From the NCBI GenBank assembly GCA_014382605.1, contig JACNJM010000161.1:12812-52697 (forward strand): a DNA stretch of 39,886 bases, written 5' to 3'. This stretch comes from Anaerolineae bacterium. Lineage in GTDB: Bacteria; Chloroflexota; Anaerolineae; Anaerolineales; UBA11858. The notes beneath the pieces were generated by a model that saw only the letters and a list, made by a program, of their open reading frames with translations, did not search any database and was not told where the DNA came from. Numbering within the stretch: the stretch's first letter is position 1; the number at the start of each line of letters is the position of its first letter. The position numbers and the translations under genes are program-made. Shown here piece after piece: positions 39,215 through 39,886 of the stretch.

Positions 39215-39619
39215 TTACTCCCGGCTTTGCTTGGCAAGTTCTTTGGCTTGATTGATGAGTTCGTCTTCATCGGCCAGGCGGCGGATTTCTTCGCCGACAA
39301 TTTCTTCAAGCCGCTGCGGGGTGAGGGCGCCCAATTGGGCGAATGAGAAAATTCCGCCTTCGTTGAGTTTGCGTTTGATCACCGGGCCAATGCCTTTGAT
39401 CTTCTCCAACGGGTCAATACGGACTTCGCCGCAATTTTCCAATTGGGCTTTGAGATCGGCAATCTCGGCGCGGGCCGCATCCAGTTCGGCAGATGATTGA
39501 GACGTGGTTTCAGCCGCCGCCTGCGGCTGCAATTTTTTGCGCCAGTAGACCCAATCGATCACCCATTCGAGCAACCAGCCCACGAGTACGCCAATTAGAA
39601 AAATAATCCAGGGATTCAC
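39215..39619 (-). CDS. Membrane-anchored helix-hairpin-helix domain protein
   Basis: The start is a GTG at 39619 with GGAGG upstream. The 134-residue protein has an N-terminal transmembrane helix (about 3-23), a coiled segment ([17 protein letters not shown]) and a C-terminal helix-hairpin-helix pair ([33 protein letters not shown] from about residue 70). Such proteins are often annotated as flap-endonuclease-like 5' DNA nucleases, though no nuclease residues are present. It is translated just before the SH3b gene. Confidence 0.85.
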   Translation of the reverse strand: MNPWIIFLIGVLVGWLLEWVIDWVYWRKKLQPQAAAETTSQSSAELDAARAEIADLKAQLENCGEVRIDPLEKIKGIGPVIKRKLNEGGIFSFAQLGALTPQRLEEIVGEEIRRLADEDELINQAKELAKQSRE

Positions 39620-39661
39620 AATATTTCCTCCAAAAGAATTGATAAAAGCCGAGTAAAAAAG

Positions 39662-39695
39662 ACTAGACTCGCGCTCCTCGGAGCGCGAGTCTAGT
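39662..39695 (-). terminator. Terminator after the gene at the right edge
   Basis: A perfect 16-bp stem (39662-39677 and 39680-39695) with a two-base loop. On the minus strand a T-run follows (complement of the A-run 39654-39660). It lies between the truncated gene at 39787 and the GTG start of the helix-hairpin-helix gene. Confidence 0.88.
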
Positions 39696-39786
39696 GTACA
39701 AGAAAAATCTATTCGGCGAAATCCGTAAATCTACGGATTTATGACCAGAGCATTTTTTAGACACGATTCTGAGAATTGCTCATAAG

Positions 39787-39886
39787 CTACTTGCAAGCCA
39801 TATCGGCGGCATCTGGCGCTTCGGCCTCAGGCCAACGGCGTTCGAACTCGGCGAGATATTGGGCGGCAATCTCAGCATTCGCGAGA
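39787..39886 (-). CDS. C-terminal end of a gene entering from the right, possibly PLD-like
   Basis: The minus strand reads open from the window edge to a stop at 39787-39789, giving 32 residues: LANAEIAAQYLAEFERRWPE, then AEAPDAADMACK. The ANAEIAAQYLAEFE pattern resembles the C-terminal helix of phospholipase D-like nucleases, where a conserved Asn and Glu follow the second catalytic motif. The fragment is too short to be sure. A terminator follows it. Confidence 0.45.
   Translation of the reverse strand, partial: LANAEIAAQYLAEFERRWPEAEAPDAADMACK

Noticed and set aside
1-39886. CRISPR arrays, tRNA genes, rRNA, integrases or transposases
   Set aside because: No regularly spaced repeats, cloverleaf-like sequences or recombinase motifs were seen anywhere in the window.

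Overview
The window looks like a chromosomal segment of a bacterium of the phylum Chloroflexota, probably class Anaerolineae. This is inferred from gene content: a Ccm cytochrome c maturation cluster with a CxxxY-type CcmE, lipoprotein multiheme cytochromes, a carotenoid-type DUF422 protein, a heme-sensing NarL-type two-component system, and an FMN-riboswitch-controlled ABC transporter of the RibXY type known from Chloroflexi. No rRNA, tRNA, transposase, integrase or CRISPR array was seen. Coding density is high and the theme is respiratory membrane biology.

Positions 1-3808 (+) look like a reductive-dehalogenase-type locus. It holds the end of a NapH/NosR/RdhC-type polyferredoxin membrane protein, a Crp/Fnr regulator, a secreted FmdE-like protein and a Tat-exported RdhA-type corrinoid/iron-sulfur enzyme. 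Positions 3906-7121 (+) form one operon: a sigma70-like promoter overlapped by a perfect 29-bp palindrome, then DUF1858, a MarR regulator (the likely owner of the palindrome), a small membrane protein, a divergent heme-copper-oxidase-like membrane protein, an ICMT/PEMT-type methyltransferase and a small membrane protein. Positions 7200-14267 (+) hold a second membrane-protein cluster: two paralogous 200-residue proteins, a large histidine-rich protein with two HxH motifs, a SUMF1-fold lipoprotein, a heme O synthase-like UbiA prenyltransferase, further unknown membrane proteins and a DUF423 protein.

Positions 14285-15975 (-) carry a carotenoid-biosynthesis-type (DUF422) protein and a quinate 5-dehydrogenase-like protein. 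Positions 16055-25417 (-) are a nearly complete cytochrome c maturation operon read ccmE-ccmF-ccmH-ccmG-tlpA-(ccmI-like)-diheme lipoprotein-ccmA-ccmB-ccmC-ccmD and closed by a strong terminator. The 47-residue ccmD lies at 16107-16250.

Positions 25663-31523 hold the likely clients of that machinery: an octaheme lipoprotein and a membrane-anchored cytochrome with nine heme motifs (+), and a convergent decaheme lipoprotein built from two tandem pentaheme halves (-), with a perfect 24-bp bidirectional terminator between them. A degenerate receiver protein precedes the decaheme gene. Positions 31951-35003 (-) encode a NarL-type response regulator, a histidine kinase whose extracytoplasmic domain has a CxxCH heme c motif, and a zinc-ribbon membrane protein. 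Positions 35169-38290 (-) are an ABC importer (permease, lipoprotein receptor, ATPase) behind a consensus promoter, a complete FMN riboswitch and terminators, most simply a riboflavin importer. The window ends with an SH3b-domain membrane protein, a helix-hairpin-helix membrane protein, and the tail of a gene entering from the right.

Taken together the window encodes cytochrome c assembly, several multiheme electron carriers, two unusual histidine-rich oxidase-like membrane proteins with a heme O synthase, a reductive dehalogenase homologue and sensors tuned to redox or heme. The most novel candidates are the two divergent heme-copper-like membrane proteins with their associated unknowns, and the heme c sensor kinase.
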